DNA of 27,759 nucleotides from positions 1 through 27,759 of the IMG/VR virus record IMGVR_UViG_3300009537_000138. The stretch is one strand, 5' to 3'. This DNA is from a virus. This document shows positions 20,694 to 27,759 of this stretch, one piece after another; positions within the stretch are counted from its first letter, which is position 1; each line of letters opens with the position of its first letter. A program made the translations under genes and the position numbers. The notes under the pieces were generated by a model. The model was not told the origin of the DNA, did no database searches, and saw nothing but the letters and a program-made list of their open reading frames with translations.

Positions 20694-21095
20694 ATGACAG
20701 CACTTGCACAAGACAGAAAAACCCCGACCCGGGAAGGAAAAATTATTTCCAACCCGGTGGCTGGTTCGACAATCTGCTATGGCGGCGGGATCGCCGTGGC
20801 CAATGCCACGGGTTATGCCGAGCCCGGCACGACCGCCACGGGCAAGACGGCGCTGGGCCGGTTCAATCAGCGGGTCGACAACTCGGCCGGCGCCGACGGG
20901 GCGCTGAACGTCGAGATCGAGCGGGGCGTATTCGAATTTGCAAATTCCGGGACCGATGCCGTGACCCAGGCCGAGGTGGGGAAAACCATCTACATCGAGG
21001 ATGATCAAACGGTTTGCAAGACCGCCACGGGGAAATCCGCTGCGGGCAAATGTGTCGGGATTGATTCCGACGGGGTGTGGGTGGAAATCGGGTAA
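20694..21095 (+). CDS. head decoration/cement-like protein
   Basis: 133 aa with AAAAGGAG upstream. Gly/Ala/Thr-rich beta protein (ICYGGGIAVANATGYAEPGT, GRFNQRVDNSAGADGALNVE) with a closing beta strand (KCVGIDSDGVWVEIG). The size, composition and position just before the major head protein fit DUF2190-like capsid decoration proteins. The sequence does not let me name the family firmly. Confidence 0.7.
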   Translation: MTALAQDRKTPTREGKIISNPVAGSTICYGGGIAVANATGYAEPGTTATGKTALGRFNQRVDNSAGADGALNVEIERGVFEFANSGTDAVTQAEVGKTIYIEDDQTVCKTATGKSAAGKCVGIDSDGVWVEIG

Positions 21096-21165
21096 GACAG
21101 TGACCGGCAGACAGTAATCCTATAGCCATCAGGCAAGGGAAACCAAAACATAAGGAGACAATATC

Positions 21166-22044
21166 ATGCTTGTGAATGCAGCGAATCTAACGGCCCTCTT
21201 CGTAAACTTAAGGGCCGAGTTCAACCGAGTGTTTGAAAAGACCGAGGTGGCATGGGACAAGGTGGCGACCCTGATCCCGTCCTCCACCGGGACCGAGAAC
21301 TATGACTGGATCGGCCGGTTCCCGAAGATGCGAAAGTGGGTCGGTGAAAAATTCATCAAGGCCCTGGAAGCTTATGAATATACCATCAAAAACGAGAATT
21401 TTGAGGCCACGGTCGAGGTGGACCGAAATGACGTTCAGGACGACAAGCTCGGGATCTACGGTCCCCAGGCCCAGAACGCAGGGAAGTCCGCAAGGGAATG
21501 GCCTGATGATCTGGTGATGCCCCTGCTCAAAGCGGGGATTTCCAATCTCTGTTATGACGGGCAGTATTTCTTCGACACCGACCACCCCGTAGCCGGGGCC
21601 TCGGTCTCCAATTACGGCGGCGGTTCGGGATCCATGTGGGCGCTGCTTGACACATCCTGGCCGCTGAAACCCCTTATCTTCCAGCAGAGAGAGGCCCCGA
21701 ATTTTGTTTCGCAGACAGACATGTCTGCCGATTCGGTCTTCATGCGGCGGATGTTTCGCTTCGGTGCGGAGAGCCGGGGAAACTCCGGATATGGTTTCTG
21801 GCAGATGGGCTATGCCTCCAAGCAGACCCTGAACAAGGCGAACTTCGACGCCGCAGTCAAGGCCATGGAGCTGTTCAAAGACGAAGAGGGAGAAACCCTC
21901 AAAATCAGGCCGAACCTGCTCGTGGTAGGACCGACACTGCGGGCCACGGCGAGGGATCTGATCAAAGCCGAGCGGGATGCCGCCGGGGCGACCAATACCC
22001 TCTTTGAGGCCGTGGACGTTCTGGTTCACCCGTCCATGGAGTAA
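21166..22044 (+). CDS. T: T-like major head (capsid) protein
   Basis: 292 aa; Mu T is about 305. Family patterns visible: NLRAEFNRVFEK, then DWIGRFPKMRKWVGEKFIKA, YTIKNENFEATVEVDRNDVQ, YDGQYFFDTDHPVAG, LLVVGPTLRATARDLIKAER. It forms the icosahedral shell. Preceded by AAGGAGACAAT. Gene order I/Z, decoration, T matches Mu. Confidence 0.95.
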   Translation: MLVNAANLTALFVNLRAEFNRVFEKTEVAWDKVATLIPSSTGTENYDWIGRFPKMRKWVGEKFIKALEAYEYTIKNENFEATVEVDRNDVQDDKLGIYGPQAQNAGKSAREWPDDLVMPLLKAGISNLCYDGQYFFDTDHPVAGASVSNYGGGSGSMWALLDTSWPLKPLIFQQREAPNFVSQTDMSADSVFMRRMFRFGAESRGNSGYGFWQMGYASKQTLNKANFDAAVKAMELFKDEEGETLKIRPNLLVVGPTLRATARDLIKAERDAAGATNTLFEAVDVLVHPSME

Positions 22045-22101
22045 GAACAGGAGCATGAAATCTGAGGGAAAAATGGAAGATTAAATAAAAGGAGATTTCT
22101 G

Positions 22102-22332
22102 ATGGGAGTGCAAATTACGGCATTAAAAGCTGGGTTCAGACGCTGTGGGGTAGCCCACAGCAAGGAACCCAAGATATGGCCGGACAACGAATTTACGGCC
22201 AGGGAGCTGAAAATACTTGAGGCCGAGCCGAACCTCAGGGTGGAGATGGTTAAGGACAAAGAGAAGAAGACGAATGACGGTGGGGAGAAGGCAGGCAATG
22301 GCAGCAAGCCCTCCGGCGGCGGGAAAGGATAA
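22102..22332 (+). CDS. gp35/FluMu-type small head protein
   Basis: 76 aa, ribosome site AAAAGGAG. N-terminal ~50 residues (GFRRCGVAHSKEPKIWPDNE, FTARELKILEAEPNLRVEMV) match the FluMu N-terminal domain found after T in Mu-like phages. The C-terminal 25 residues are a Gly/Lys-rich tail (GGEKAGNGSKPSGGGKG). Exact role unknown; likely a head or head-completion component. Confidence 0.85.
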   Translation: MGVQITALKAGFRRCGVAHSKEPKIWPDNEFTARELKILEAEPNLRVEMVKDKEKKTNDGGEKAGNGSKPSGGGKG

Positions 22333-22335
22333 CTC

Positions 22336-22758
22336 ATGGCCTACTCAACACAGGTGGATCTTGAAAAGAGGATCTCTCCGGCCGAGCTGGCGCAGATGAC
22401 CGACGATACCGGGGGGGGAACCATCGACCCGGCCAAGATCGATGAGGCAATAGCGGACGCCGACTCGGAGATCGACGGCTACTGTGCCGACCGGTATTCG
22501 GTGCCATTTTCCCCCGTCCCTGATTTGGTCCGGAGAATTTCGGCCGAACTCGCAATCCATATCCTTGCATCGAGACGGGGCAAGATGACGGAGGTGGTCC
22601 AGAACAAGCGCACGGCCGCTGTCGGGCTTTTAAAATCCATCTCCAAGGGTGATGTGACCCTGGGAACAGCGACCCAGGCTGTGGAGGTTCCGGATGAAGC
22701 GCCGGAGTTTGAGTCAAACGACCGGCTCTTCAGTCGGGACACAATGGATGGATTTTAA
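22336..22758 (+). CDS. gp36-like protein (DUF1320), head-tail connector
   Basis: 140 aa, similar to Mu gp36. The signature is clear: YSTQVDLEKRISPAELAQMT then DEAIADADSEIDGYCADRYS and VPFSPVPDLVRRISAELAIH. The family is the adaptor or connector class that joins portal to tail. The ribosome site AAAGGA overlaps the end of the previous gene. Confidence 0.92.
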   Translation: MAYSTQVDLEKRISPAELAQMTDDTGGGTIDPAKIDEAIADADSEIDGYCADRYSVPFSPVPDLVRRISAELAIHILASRRGKMTEVVQNKRTAAVGLLKSISKGDVTLGTATQAVEVPDEAPEFESNDRLFSRDTMDGF

Positions 22759-22762
22759 GGGC

Positions 22763-22827
22763 GGTTTACGGTTCACGGTTCACCGTTTCCGGTTGAAACC
22801 GAAAACCGAAAACCGTTAACCGGAAAC
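22763..22827. repeat. GGTTTACGGTTCACGG repeat with perfect 10-bp hairpin
   Basis: TTTACGGTTCACGGTTCACC is followed by GTTTCCGGTT (22785-22794), then two GAAAACC units, then AACCGGAAAC (22818-22827), which pairs perfectly with the left arm. A related half-element is at 10155-10179. It fills the spacer between the gp36-like gene and G. It could influence mRNA stability. Confidence 0.8.
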
Positions 22828-22837
22828 TGGGTCAATT

Positions 22838-23377
22838 ATGCCGAGCATTACGTATACGATCGACAAGATGGGCTTTAACGTCATAGAGAAGACGGCCCTC
22901 CGGACGCAGGACTTGCGGGTGCCGTTCAAGCGCATCGGCGGACTGATGGTCCGGTCGATCACCAGAAATTTCAAGGAAGGCGGCCGCCCGGTCAAATGGG
23001 ACCCGTCACACCGTGCCCGGGGCATGATTAAGGGAAAGCCAAAGGGGATCACACTGACGGAACACGGCGGGCTCAAGAATTCGATCAAACACGAGGCCCA
23101 TAGGCAATTTGTGACAATTGGGACAAACAAAAAATACGGTCCCGCTCACCAGTTTGGGTTTTCCGGCACAGTGCATCAATCAGTCAAAGAACATTGGCGG
23201 AAGGTCACCCAGGCCTTCGGTAGGAAATTAGATGAGCCCATGATGGTTAATGTGGAAGCCTTCGAACGTACGCTGAAGCTCAAGATTCCGAAGAGGCCGT
23301 TCCTTATAGTCCAGGATGAAGATATGACCCGCAGTGTGGGCATTCTTAAAAGGTTCATCGTGGAGGGCAAGGCCTGA
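22838..23377 (+). CDS. G: G-like virion morphogenesis/tail completion protein
   Basis: 179 aa. Pattern of Phage_tail_S/Mu G: LRVPFKRIGGLMVRSITRNF, WDPSHRARG, GLKNSIKHEAHRQFVTIGTN, KKYGPAHQFG, then IPKRPFLIVQDEDM. The family completes tails or joins head to tail. In Mu, G lies next to F; here it follows gp36, as in some other Mu-like phages. The start is just after a repeat with a weak ribosome site. ATG overlaps with the next gene at its end. Confidence 0.88.
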   Translation: MPSITYTIDKMGFNVIEKTALRTQDLRVPFKRIGGLMVRSITRNFKEGGRPVKWDPSHRARGMIKGKPKGITLTEHGGLKNSIKHEAHRQFVTIGTNKKYGPAHQFGFSGTVHQSVKEHWRKVTQAFGRKLDEPMMVNVEAFERTLKLKIPKRPFLIVQDEDMTRSVGILKRFIVEGKA

Positions 23378-23781
23378 TGTTGTCGATCATCAACCAGGTC
23401 AAGACAATACTCGATGGTCTCTCCGATCAGAAAGGCGTGCATCGAAGCATGGAGGGGATACTGCCGGACTCGGCGCTCTTTCCTTGCTATGCGGTCTCAC
23501 CGATGGCCGAGGATCGGGAGAACAAAGGCTTCCGGATACGGGTCTACGGATATGTAAAGATCCAGACGGCAGAGGGGCCGGTGGTCGGGACCACGGGGGT
23601 CTATACGTCGCCGGGGATCCCGGGCTTTATCGAGACGGCGGCCGATGCCCTGTCGGATGATTACTTTTCCGGCGTGGTTTCGGACGTCTCGGCAGGCGAA
23701 ATCTCATTTTATATCGAGCCGTTCGACAAGGAAACGTTGTTGGCGGCAGCGCAGTTTGATGTGGAGTATACAAAATGTTAG
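23377..23781 (+). CDS. gp37-like tail terminator protein
   Basis: 134 aa. Beta-alpha fold pattern: an N-terminal helix (IINQVKTILDGL), then PCYAVSPMAEDRENKGFRIR, VYGYVKIQ, then GTTGVYTSPG and a C-terminal FYIEPFD-KETLLAAAQFDVEY strand. It is compatible with gp37/DUF1834-like and tail-terminator proteins that sit at this spot in Mu-like phages. ATG overlaps the G stop. Confidence 0.7.
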   Translation: MLSIINQVKTILDGLSDQKGVHRSMEGILPDSALFPCYAVSPMAEDRENKGFRIRVYGYVKIQTAEGPVVGTTGVYTSPGIPGFIETAADALSDDYFSGVVSDVSAGEISFYIEPFDKETLLAAAQFDVEYTKC

Positions 23782-23791
23782 GAGCAAACTT

Positions 23792-24067
23792 ATGAAAAAG
23801 ATTCTTTTCTTTATCCTCGGATTTGTGGCGGCCTCCACACTTGCCATGGCAGCCGGACTGCACGACTGGAGCACGCAGGAGGCGACGGTCGGGATTATGG
23901 TTCCGCATACGGGCTACAATCCCTCCACGGTCATATCTTACAACGCGGCGGGTGGTGTGGTCTATGTCGATGAAACTTATGGAGGGGAAACCTGGCGGCA
24001 GGCACTAAACCCGAGCGATCTAACCGTCACATCGACAAAAACCATTGATCCGTGGAGTAAGCAGTGA
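23792..24067 (+). CDS. small secreted protein with signal peptide
   Basis: 91 aa from ATG 23792, with TAGGAG before it. MKKILFFILGFVAASTLAMA is a textbook Sec signal with cleavage after AMA. The mature ~70 residues are beta-rich with Trp and Tyr (GLHDWSTQEATVGIMVPHTG). No family recognised. Its TGA overlaps the ATG of the next secreted protein (TGATGA), so the two are translated together. Such a pair in a tail module is not part of the normal Mu plan. Confidence 0.7.
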   Translation: MKKILFFILGFVAASTLAMAAGLHDWSTQEATVGIMVPHTGYNPSTVISYNAAGGVVYVDETYGGETWRQALNPSDLTVTSTKTIDPWSKQ

Positions 24068-25983
24068 TGAAAAAATCATTCATTTATCTGTGTTTCTGTG
24101 CCCTTTTTATCAGCACCGGTCATTATGCTCAGGCTGTGAACATTTCAGAGCTGGTAAAGCAGAACGATATCATGGGCTGGTCTACGTCATGGAAAGCGCC
24201 ACTTAGCAGCAATCTCAGAACAGTATGTGCGCAAGGATGCGATTACACCGATCCACGTGAAGCCATTATCGAATTTCAAACACTGAACAGTAACACAGGT
24301 CCATCCAGCACGGCACGCAAAACGATTCTGATGTTGCCTGGTACTTATGATCTTTTTGATCCGGCAAATACTGCATGGGACAGTTTACCGCTTACTCAAG
24401 TATGTGGGGAAGTGGATGGATCTGGTACGGCAGGAGATTCATTTCTTAATTGGCGGCCAAATCTTAGCGAGGCTATAGGTGCAGGATATGTGGTCAAAAA
24501 TGGGTCATATTTTACATTAGATGGTTATATTTATCGAGTCACAGCAGATGCGACTACAGACAGCAACAGCAAAATGACTCTATCTATATATCCAAACCTA
24601 ATTACAACTGTTGATTCGTCTAATTCAATAGAATGTTCTGGAATTGAGACTATAATATCCAACATCCACCTAAAAGGTGTATCCCAAGAATCGGTAATTT
24701 TGAGATCAACAAAGAAAGTCGAAGATGTTACAAATAAATATCATGCATATGTGATATTTATTTCTGAAGATAGTTCAATAAAAACCAGCGCCGATGACAT
24801 TTTTGAAATATCAAATCTAACTCTTGCCTTTGAGTCAGGATCAACACCGGGAGAGAAATGGTCTCATATCTATATTGGGGATCGTGGGGTTATTGAGACG
24901 ATCAATGATGGTACGATATGGATACATGATATCAAAACGACCTCATCCGCCACATCACAAAAATACGGTGTAGCAATACATACACCCGATTTTTTATCGA
25001 ATGCAGATTCCGGTAATTTTGTGTTGACTGACTCTGAACTTGATGGAGGAATACTCATAACCAACGCGTTATCAATATATATCGCACGAAATAGAATGAC
25101 ACAGGTTGTAACTGACTGGGCTAATGCTAAAGGCATCGACATCTACTACGATGAAGACGAGATGACAGGCCGTGAAAGCGATCTGGGTGTGTTGGGGAAA
25201 AATATTATTAGAGATAATTATGTCTATACTACGGCAGCGTCAGGTGCAACAAAGATCGGAGCAGGCATAACATTTGAACAAGGAGGACAAGCCTTATCTA
25301 CAAGTAAATATATCACCTATATCAACAATTCTATATTTACGGATATGTCGGGAACAGCAGAGGCAACGGCAGACGGGTACGGTTTATATATCCCTGCGAC
25401 ACCTTTTGATCATCTATGGCTAATGGGTACATGGGATGGCCCGATACCAGAGGTCACTGGGTCAACAGGGGGCAGTGATGCTACAGTATTTGCCGGACTA
25501 CAATCATCAAGTTCCTTTATCGTCTCGGATGACCATGTTAATAGGCTTACAGTCAGATCAGTTGATGATTCGTTTTCTGCATTAGGTTTTGGTGAGGTTA
25601 ATTGGGACAGCTTGGTTACAAATCCTTCGGCAGCATCGTTAAATTTTCCCGGGCTGCCTGCTGATTCTACTATCACCGTGTGGTTAGAGGACGACAATAA
25701 CAATCCTCATTATTGGATGAATGGGAAAGTGATCACAATCACGTCTGTCGTATCGACTTTTGCGGATGCCGACTGTACGACTGATCCTGATATTCAGGAT
25801 GTGGATGGTACGTCTACGATGACGATTCCCCTAACTGGCGGTCATGCCCCTTTTGCTTTGGATTGGGCTTACCCGACAAATTGTTCATATACAGCGGGGG
25901 ATACTGTGGTTATTACTATTCAGGGGGAGACCATCTTCGGCCAAACTCTTGGGAATCATATAATCACGTTAACGTTGCAATAG
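24067..25983 (+). CDS. large secreted beta-helix-like protein, likely cargo gene
   Basis: 638 aa from ATG 24067 (GTG 24064 is in frame but overlaps the previous stop). Signal peptide KKSFIYLCFCALFISTGHYA with cleavage after AQA. Mature ~50-130 has GCDYTDPREAIIEF and TILMLPGTYDL, the pattern of an N-terminal cap and first turn of pectate lyase-like beta-helices. Many repeated beta strands follow (HLKGVSQESVILRS, ISNLTLAFESGS, GVIETINDGTIWIHDI, NFVLTDSELDGGI). The C-terminal ~100 residues resemble a beta-sandwich. No clear catalytic triad. Base composition is more AT-rich than the flanking genes, suggesting acquisition. It may act as an adhesin, depolymerase or exported lysogen factor. Confidence 0.7.
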   Translation: MKKSFIYLCFCALFISTGHYAQAVNISELVKQNDIMGWSTSWKAPLSSNLRTVCAQGCDYTDPREAIIEFQTLNSNTGPSSTARKTILMLPGTYDLFDPANTAWDSLPLTQVCGEVDGSGTAGDSFLNWRPNLSEAIGAGYVVKNGSYFTLDGYIYRVTADATTDSNSKMTLSIYPNLITTVDSSNSIECSGIETIISNIHLKGVSQESVILRSTKKVEDVTNKYHAYVIFISEDSSIKTSADDIFEISNLTLAFESGSTPGEKWSHIYIGDRGVIETINDGTIWIHDIKTTSSATSQKYGVAIHTPDFLSNADSGNFVLTDSELDGGILITNALSIYIARNRMTQVVTDWANAKGIDIYYDEDEMTGRESDLGVLGKNIIRDNYVYTTAASGATKIGAGITFEQGGQALSTSKYITYINNSIFTDMSGTAEATADGYGLYIPATPFDHLWLMGTWDGPIPEVTGSTGGSDATVFAGLQSSSSFIVSDDHVNRLTVRSVDDSFSALGFGEVNWDSLVTNPSAASLNFPGLPADSTITVWLEDDNNNPHYWMNGKVITITSVVSTFADADCTTDPDIQDVDGTSTMTIPLTGGHAPFALDWAYPTNCSYTAGDTVVITIQGETIFGQTLGNHIITLTLQ

Positions 25984-26145
25984 GTAGAGAGAGGAAAGGA
26001 TAATGAAAATGAAAAATTTTATGACACGGTTGGGAATTACACAACGCAGACCACCGCTGAAAGAGAATTGACGATTACGGTAGCGACTGCCGATCTGACA
26101 GCAGGTAAAATCATTGTCTATTATGAATATTTTATAAACGAATGA
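25984..26145 (+). pseudogene. in-frame coding-like segment beyond an amber stop
   Basis: After TAG (25981-25983) the same frame stays open for 53 codons to TGA (26143-26145). It reads KDNENEKFYDTVGNYTTQTT, then AERELTITVATADLTAGKII and VYYEYFINE, a plausible beta-rich phage protein C-terminus. An AGAGGAAAGG precedes ATG 26003, but that frame gives only 22 residues. Options are amber read-through, a recent nonsense mutation, or the remnant of the gene that previously occupied this place. Confidence 0.5.
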
Positions 26146-26177
26146 TCCAATAAACAGTAAAGGTAAGGAGGCTCAGC

Positions 26178-27509
26178 ATGTCACTCAATATCAAAGAATC
26201 AAAAGACGTAATCGTCGTATCAAAGCAAAAACAGGCTGATGCGGAGACGGTGGCGACGCTGGACAAGGCAATCCTGTTTGATGAGGGGTCGCAGCTCACG
26301 GTGAGCGACCAGCGAGAGCACAACCAGGGTGAAAAGACCGGGCACGTGGAACCGACCCGGATTGACATCAACGAAAAATCATTGTCGGGGAATCTGGCGA
26401 TTAAGAAGTCTCAGCCTGATGCTCTGGCCTGGGGCTTCGCCTTTGCCTTTGACAACCACAGCGAGGCGGCCACCCCGGGAGGGAACGGTTACGACCACAC
26501 GTCCGAACTGGTCGCTTATCCCAACGAACCGGCCTATTTTACCCTGGCACACCGCAAGGGGGAAATCGCAGATATGCAGCGGTTCATCGGGTGTGCAATG
26601 AATGGCCTGTCTCTGGCACTTTCCCGAGGTGAATATATGGGGCTTTCCATCGACCCACTGGGGATCGGCCTGGCTAACTCGCAGCGGGTGACCGAAATCA
26701 TCTCGGCGGTTGATACCGGATCCGGGACCGTGGACCTTGTCCTCTCCTATAAACTGTTAGAGATGGCCGCATCTCCGGACCTCGATCATGTCACCATCTG
26801 GGCCGATACAGAGGGGGCGGGTGAGACGGCCGGGCCGAGCGTGCTGTTGGCGGCTGTGAGTATGGTCAATGCAACGAAGACACTGACCGTTGCCACGACC
26901 GGAGTCGCCGGCACCTGGAATTTTTATGTGTCCTACATGGCGGATTCGTCCGAGGCAAACTTTACCTGGGCGGACGTATCGGCGATCACCACTATCGATG
27001 AATTCAAGATGAAGATGAAGGACATCAAGCTCACCATGTTCGGCCAATATGACGGCACGGCAAAGGACATTGTCGGCGGCCAGGCGGCGTCCTGTGAGGT
27101 GGATTCCGTCAATTACAGCTTTAATGGGAACCACGCCGTGCGGCAGTGTTTCCGGACCGGCGCCACGCCCCAGGACTATGCGGGGGGCATCGATACCGGG
27201 GATTATCTCCAGACGATCACTGTTGAACGGCGGGTAAAGGATTATCTGCTGGCCATCGCCAAGGACAAGAATCTCTATTTTTCGTTAAAGCTCTCGGCCG
27301 TGGGGCCGGAGTACGATGCGGTGAACAGTGAGAATTATCAGTTCGACCTGATCATCCCGAGGCTCGGTGTGCTGGAAAAGCCGATGCAGGTGAATGATAA
27401 AAAGTGGGTCGAGGCCGGGAACCTGGTTGTGCTGAAAGATAAAAATAATCCGACGTTCCCGACGTGTGTGGTTAAGGTTAGGAACCAGGTGTCTGGGTAT
27501 CTGGCGTAA
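26178..27509 (+). CDS. major tail (tube-like) protein
   Basis: 443 aa; TAAGGAGG precedes ATG 26178. Beta-rich with a long middle insertion (~165-270: SAVDTGSGTVDLVLSYKLLE, WADTEGAGETAGPS, TLTVATTGVAGTWNFYVSYM) that resembles an Ig-like domain. The C-terminal part (ERRVKDYLLAIAKDKNLYFS; YQFDLIIPRLGVLEKPMQVN) resembles phage tail tube proteins. It lacks the pattern of the Mu sheath gpL. With this size and position it resembles major tail proteins of Mu-like siphophages. Sheath genes further right cannot be excluded. Confidence 0.6.
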   Translation: MSLNIKESKDVIVVSKQKQADAETVATLDKAILFDEGSQLTVSDQREHNQGEKTGHVEPTRIDINEKSLSGNLAIKKSQPDALAWGFAFAFDNHSEAATPGGNGYDHTSELVAYPNEPAYFTLAHRKGEIADMQRFIGCAMNGLSLALSRGEYMGLSIDPLGIGLANSQRVTEIISAVDTGSGTVDLVLSYKLLEMAASPDLDHVTIWADTEGAGETAGPSVLLAAVSMVNATKTLTVATTGVAGTWNFYVSYMADSSEANFTWADVSAITTIDEFKMKMKDIKLTMFGQYDGTAKDIVGGQAASCEVDSVNYSFNGNHAVRQCFRTGATPQDYAGGIDTGDYLQTITVERRVKDYLLAIAKDKNLYFSLKLSAVGPEYDAVNSENYQFDLIIPRLGVLEKPMQVNDKKWVEAGNLVVLKDKNNPTFPTCVVKVRNQVSGYLA

Positions 27510-27526
27510 GAACAACTAAAATATTT

Positions 27527-27555
27527 TTGACAGGATTAATAGGATGTACAGGATG
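27527..27555 (+). repeat. TTGACAGGATTAATAGGATG repeat
   Basis: Second member of the TTGACAGGAT family (compare 11238-11265). It lies in the spacer after the major tail gene and provides no start here; a normal AAAAGGAG site follows at 27569-27576. Confidence 0.75.
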
Positions 27556-27583
27556 TTTAAATGCCCTAAAAAGGAGAAAGAAC

Positions 27584-27759
27584 ATGAGTGAGGAAATCCA
27601 GGGTACGGAATTGGAGAATTACTATGTGGTGGACGGGAACGAAAATCGGATGGAGGTCGAGCATGCGGGGAAGATTACTGTGCTGATCTACCGGAATCCG
27701 ACGACCCAGGAAGTGGTGGATTACGAAAACGGAAAATTTAAGATCAAGCGGGGTATGCC
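27584..27759 (+). CDS. tail-module protein, truncated by window edge
   Basis: ATG 27584 with AAAAGGAG eight bases upstream. The first 58 residues (MSEEIQGTELENYYVVDGNE, NRMEVEHAGKITVLIYRNPT) are visible and still open at the edge. Position after the tail tube suggests a tail assembly chaperone or similar small tail protein, but the sequence is too short to decide. Confidence 0.6.
   Translation, partial: MSEEIQGTELENYYVVDGNENRMEVEHAGKITVLIYRNPTTQEVVDYENGKFKIKRGM

Larger units (their letters stand above)
1534..27759 (+). mobile_element. Mu-like transposable prophage, left part (right end outside window)
   Basis: Gene order Ner-like HTH, MuA-type transposase, MuB-type ATPase, Gam, GemA, Mor, lysis, gp27/28/29, F, I/Z, T, gp36, G, gp37 follows the Mu plan. 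The proposed terminus TGTATAG at 1534 starts with the TGTAT seen at Mu ends. The adjoining host ORF is truncated exactly there, and TTGTATA recurs 25 bp further in (1558-1564), as expected for transposase-binding sites. The five bases before it (GTATT, 1529-1533) would be the target duplication. The right end, CA followed by GTATT, is not in the window, so the boundary is inference while the prophage identity is firm. Confidence 0.9.

Noticed and set aside
24067-25983. tail fibre with diversity-generating retroelement target
   Set aside because: No reverse transcriptase, template repeat or variable-repeat pair is visible in the window; the signal peptide also argues against a normal fibre.
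1-27759. tRNA or rRNA genes
   Set aside because: I saw no cloverleaf with T-loop GTTCRA context or rRNA-like sequence; several GGTTC motifs belong to GGTTCACGG repeats.

Overview
The window is host chromosome (about 1-1533) followed by the left 26 kb of a Mu-like transposable prophage that runs off the right edge. The phage assignment is secure. In order there are a DDE transposase (MuA type), an AAA+ transposition ATPase (MuB type), Gam, GemA and a Mor-family activator. These are followed by a lysis cassette and the Mu-type head module: gp25/26/27-like proteins, gp28-like terminase, gp29-like portal, F, I/Z, T, gp35/36-like proteins, G and a gp37-like protein. Nearly all phage genes lie on the + strand with Shine-Dalgarno sites and ATGA or TGATG overlaps. 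The host is a Gram-negative bacterium. The FN3 style and several dispersed repeat families recall Desulfobacterota or similar sediment and groundwater lineages, but that is inference and no marker gene is present.

Host part: a two-copy dispersed repeat with a perfect 15-bp hairpin (1-256), a repeat-poor intergenic stretch, and a minus-strand operon remnant. The remnant is a gene with a TatA-like membrane anchor (516-1388) preceded, with an ATGA overlap, by the last 48 codons of another ORF. That ORF is cut off exactly where a Mu-like terminus (TGTATAG at 1534) begins. I read this as the insertion point, with predicted target duplication GTATT (1529-1533).

Early region (1534-12750): a near-consensus promoter placed for a leaderless message and a Ner-like HTH gene come first. 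Next are small accessory genes, including an opposite-strand membrane protein and a zinc-ribbon/IclR-type winged-helix fusion. A palindrome-rich control region (4706-4788) precedes a coiled-coil DUF3102-like protein, transposase and ATPase. Small zinc-ribbon and single-TM proteins, Gam, GemA and Mor complete the region.

Late region (12750-27759): a control region contains a hairpin that could mask the lysis gene's ribosome site. The amidase must start upstream of any normal start codon, apparently at ATA 12904. The holin-like and packaging/head genes follow. Protease I contains an internal ribosome site for scaffold Z. Three Sec-signal proteins interrupt the structural genes: an FN3 protein between I/Z and the head decoration protein, and a 91-aa protein plus a 638-aa beta-helix-like protein between gp37 and the major tail protein. 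The 638-aa ORF is followed by 53 in-frame sense codons beyond its amber stop. The tail tube-like protein is not a Mu sheath, so a non-contractile tail is possible.

A cross-cutting feature is that at least five families of short dispersed repeats sit at gene ends and in spacers, and in several cases encode C-terminal tails, a linker or a start region of phage proteins.
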